Of a DNA stretch of 64,000 nucleotides, positions 62,892 to 64,000 are shown piece after piece. Location: positions 248,001 to 312,000 of the forward strand of contig JAMAHW010000040.1 of assembly GCA_023627715.1 (NCBI GenBank). Reading direction: 5' to 3'. Numbering within the stretch: the first letter of the stretch is position 1; every line of letters starts with the position of its first letter. The notes under the pieces are model-generated. The model was not told where the DNA came from. It worked only from the letters and a program-made list of their open reading frames with translations, and ran no database searches. The DNA is from Periconia sp. R9002 (lineage: Eukaryota; Ascomycota; Dothideomycetes; Pleosporales; Periconiaceae). The position numbers were made by a program, and so were the translations under genes.

Positions 62892-64000
62892 TCACGGCGC
62901 ACCTACACCCACCAACTCCCTCTGCTGCGTAGCCGCAGACCCAGCAGAAGCGGTCCCCGCCGAACCAGGCCCAACCTTGACAACTCTACCCCTCAGCGCC
63001 GGGAAGTTCTCTTTATCGCTGTCCCCGCCGCCGCGGGTATTCAGCAGCGGCAGCGAGGCCAGTCTGCTTCTTCTCGCCGTAGTAGTGGTAGCTGTGGGAC
63101 CCGTCGTGGTAGTCAGCACTCTCGGTCCCGCACCACCGCTAACTACCCCGGAATCATCTGCGATCCCCAGCCCCTCGATCTTACCCTCGATCTCGTCAAC
63201 GCCGCTGTCCTCTTTGTCCGTCTCCACGACCTTGACCTTGACTGCTTCTTTCGCGGCCTTGGCGCGATATCGCGACTCCTCGGCTGAGCCGGGGAGGTAG
63301 ATGCGCTTGGCGCCCAGAGTGCGTTTGATGTCTTCGAGGAGGACCTCCATGGGACAGATGTAGGCGATCTTGTTACGCTCGCACCACGCGAGGACGTGGC
63401 CCACAACGTGGTGAGTGCCGTTTTGCACAACCCACGCGCCCGAGTCGCCGCCGACACCGAAGCCACCGGCCACGTGCCAGCTGCGCGAGAAAGATTTGCG
63501 ACGGTAAATACGAACGGAGCTCATAGCAGGACCCTATAGTCAAGAAAGAGTCAGCTAGATTGCTTTATGGATATCTAGGGGGAGATGGCAAAGAAGTCGC
63601 TAGTACTTCGTACCTAGGATACACGTACCACCATGCCGCCTTGCAAGCCCGTGGTGCGGCCAAAGCAGTGCACGTTGAGGCCACCGAGGCTGTTGGCGCG
63701 CACCACGCCGTTCGGGTATTCGTCCTCGTCGGGTTTGTAATGGCGCCTACTGACGGGTTGTTCCAGCTTGGTCGAGATTTCGCGCTGATCGTGCTCAATC
63801 TTTCGGTTGATGCAAAACCGTCGACCGCCCTGGACTAGATTGTAGGGTTGCAAGCGCTCATCGCTGATTTTGAGGAGCGCCCAGTCGATCTCGTGAACGA
63901 TTCCGTCCTTTTTCCAGCGGCGGATGCCCGAGGATGCATGTACATGTCCAAGCTCATGGGAAGAGAGGTGGTCGTCATCTTTATCTTCCTCGCTCGGGAA
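62892..64000 (-). CDS. Trypsin-fold protein, partial (cut by the right edge)
   Basis: The known part is exon 63629-64000 (open to the edge), a 95-bp intron 63534-63628, and the last exon 62892-63533. The junction GLQGGMV/GPAMSSVRIYRR keeps phase. IVHEIDWALLKISDE gives the catalytic Asp region, and VGGDSGAWVV gives the Ser of a trypsin-type fold. VVGHVLAWCERNKIAYICPM is the strand and helix typical of the fungal family, followed by a C-terminal tail of ~130 disordered residues. The His motif would lie beyond the window. It is a chymotrypsin-fold protein common in Pezizomycotina. Whether it acts as a protease or a scaffold is not known. Confidence 0.75.

Overview
This window comes from the nuclear genome of a filamentous ascomycete (Pezizomycotina). 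Its genes carry short 40-120 bp GT-AG introns with CTAAY-type branch sites, the leaders are pyrimidine-rich, and the families are typical of these fungi: a Zn(II)2Cys6 regulator, a LysM effector, an expanded F-box family, GH27 and CE12 wall enzymes and fungal bHLH. The gene content would suit a plant-associated or saprotrophic leotiomycete or dothideomycete, but the class cannot be fixed from sequence alone. There are no bacterial operons, CRISPR arrays or recognisable RNA genes.

Left part (1-16.7 kb). A gene running off the left edge is followed by a bHLH transcription factor, an acidic unknown protein, a YbjQ/UPF0145 protein, a secreted triple-LysM protein, a BTB/T1-domain protein, a three-exon Asn/Ser-rich protein and a 1588-residue disordered Ser/Pro-rich protein. 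Several 3' regions are rich in homopolymers and microsatellites.

Middle part (16.7-31.2 kb). Four related minus-strand F-box genes are spread around two strongly AT-rich islands that look like decayed, RIP-mutated repeats. Between them lie a multi-span membrane protein and an unknown basic-tailed protein. This is the most accessory-looking stretch. A fifth F-box-like gene sits at 44.9 kb.

Right-middle part (31.9-51.3 kb). This stretch holds a GNAT acetyltransferase, a six-exon Zn2Cys6 regulator divergent from a short-chain-dehydrogenase-like gene, and a TMEM205-like membrane protein. Next come a rhamnogalacturonan acetylesterase-like CE12 enzyme and a GH27 alpha-galactosidase in tandem (plant cell-wall breakdown), a small secreted six-cysteine protein with a crystallin-like pattern, a secreted beta-lactamase-fold hydrolase and a purine nucleoside permease-like protein.

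Right part (51.5-64 kb). Two adjacent genes are paralogues of a family I do not recognise. They are followed by a secreted alpha/beta hydrolase, a GT8-like Golgi glycosyltransferase, two genes built from a W-x-CC...C-x2-C-x-H-x-R-C-x2-C repeat (one with about one repeat per exon), and the 3' half of a trypsin-fold protein cut by the right edge.

Most multi-exon models were built by hand from splice signals and reading phase; their coordinates are given in the entries.
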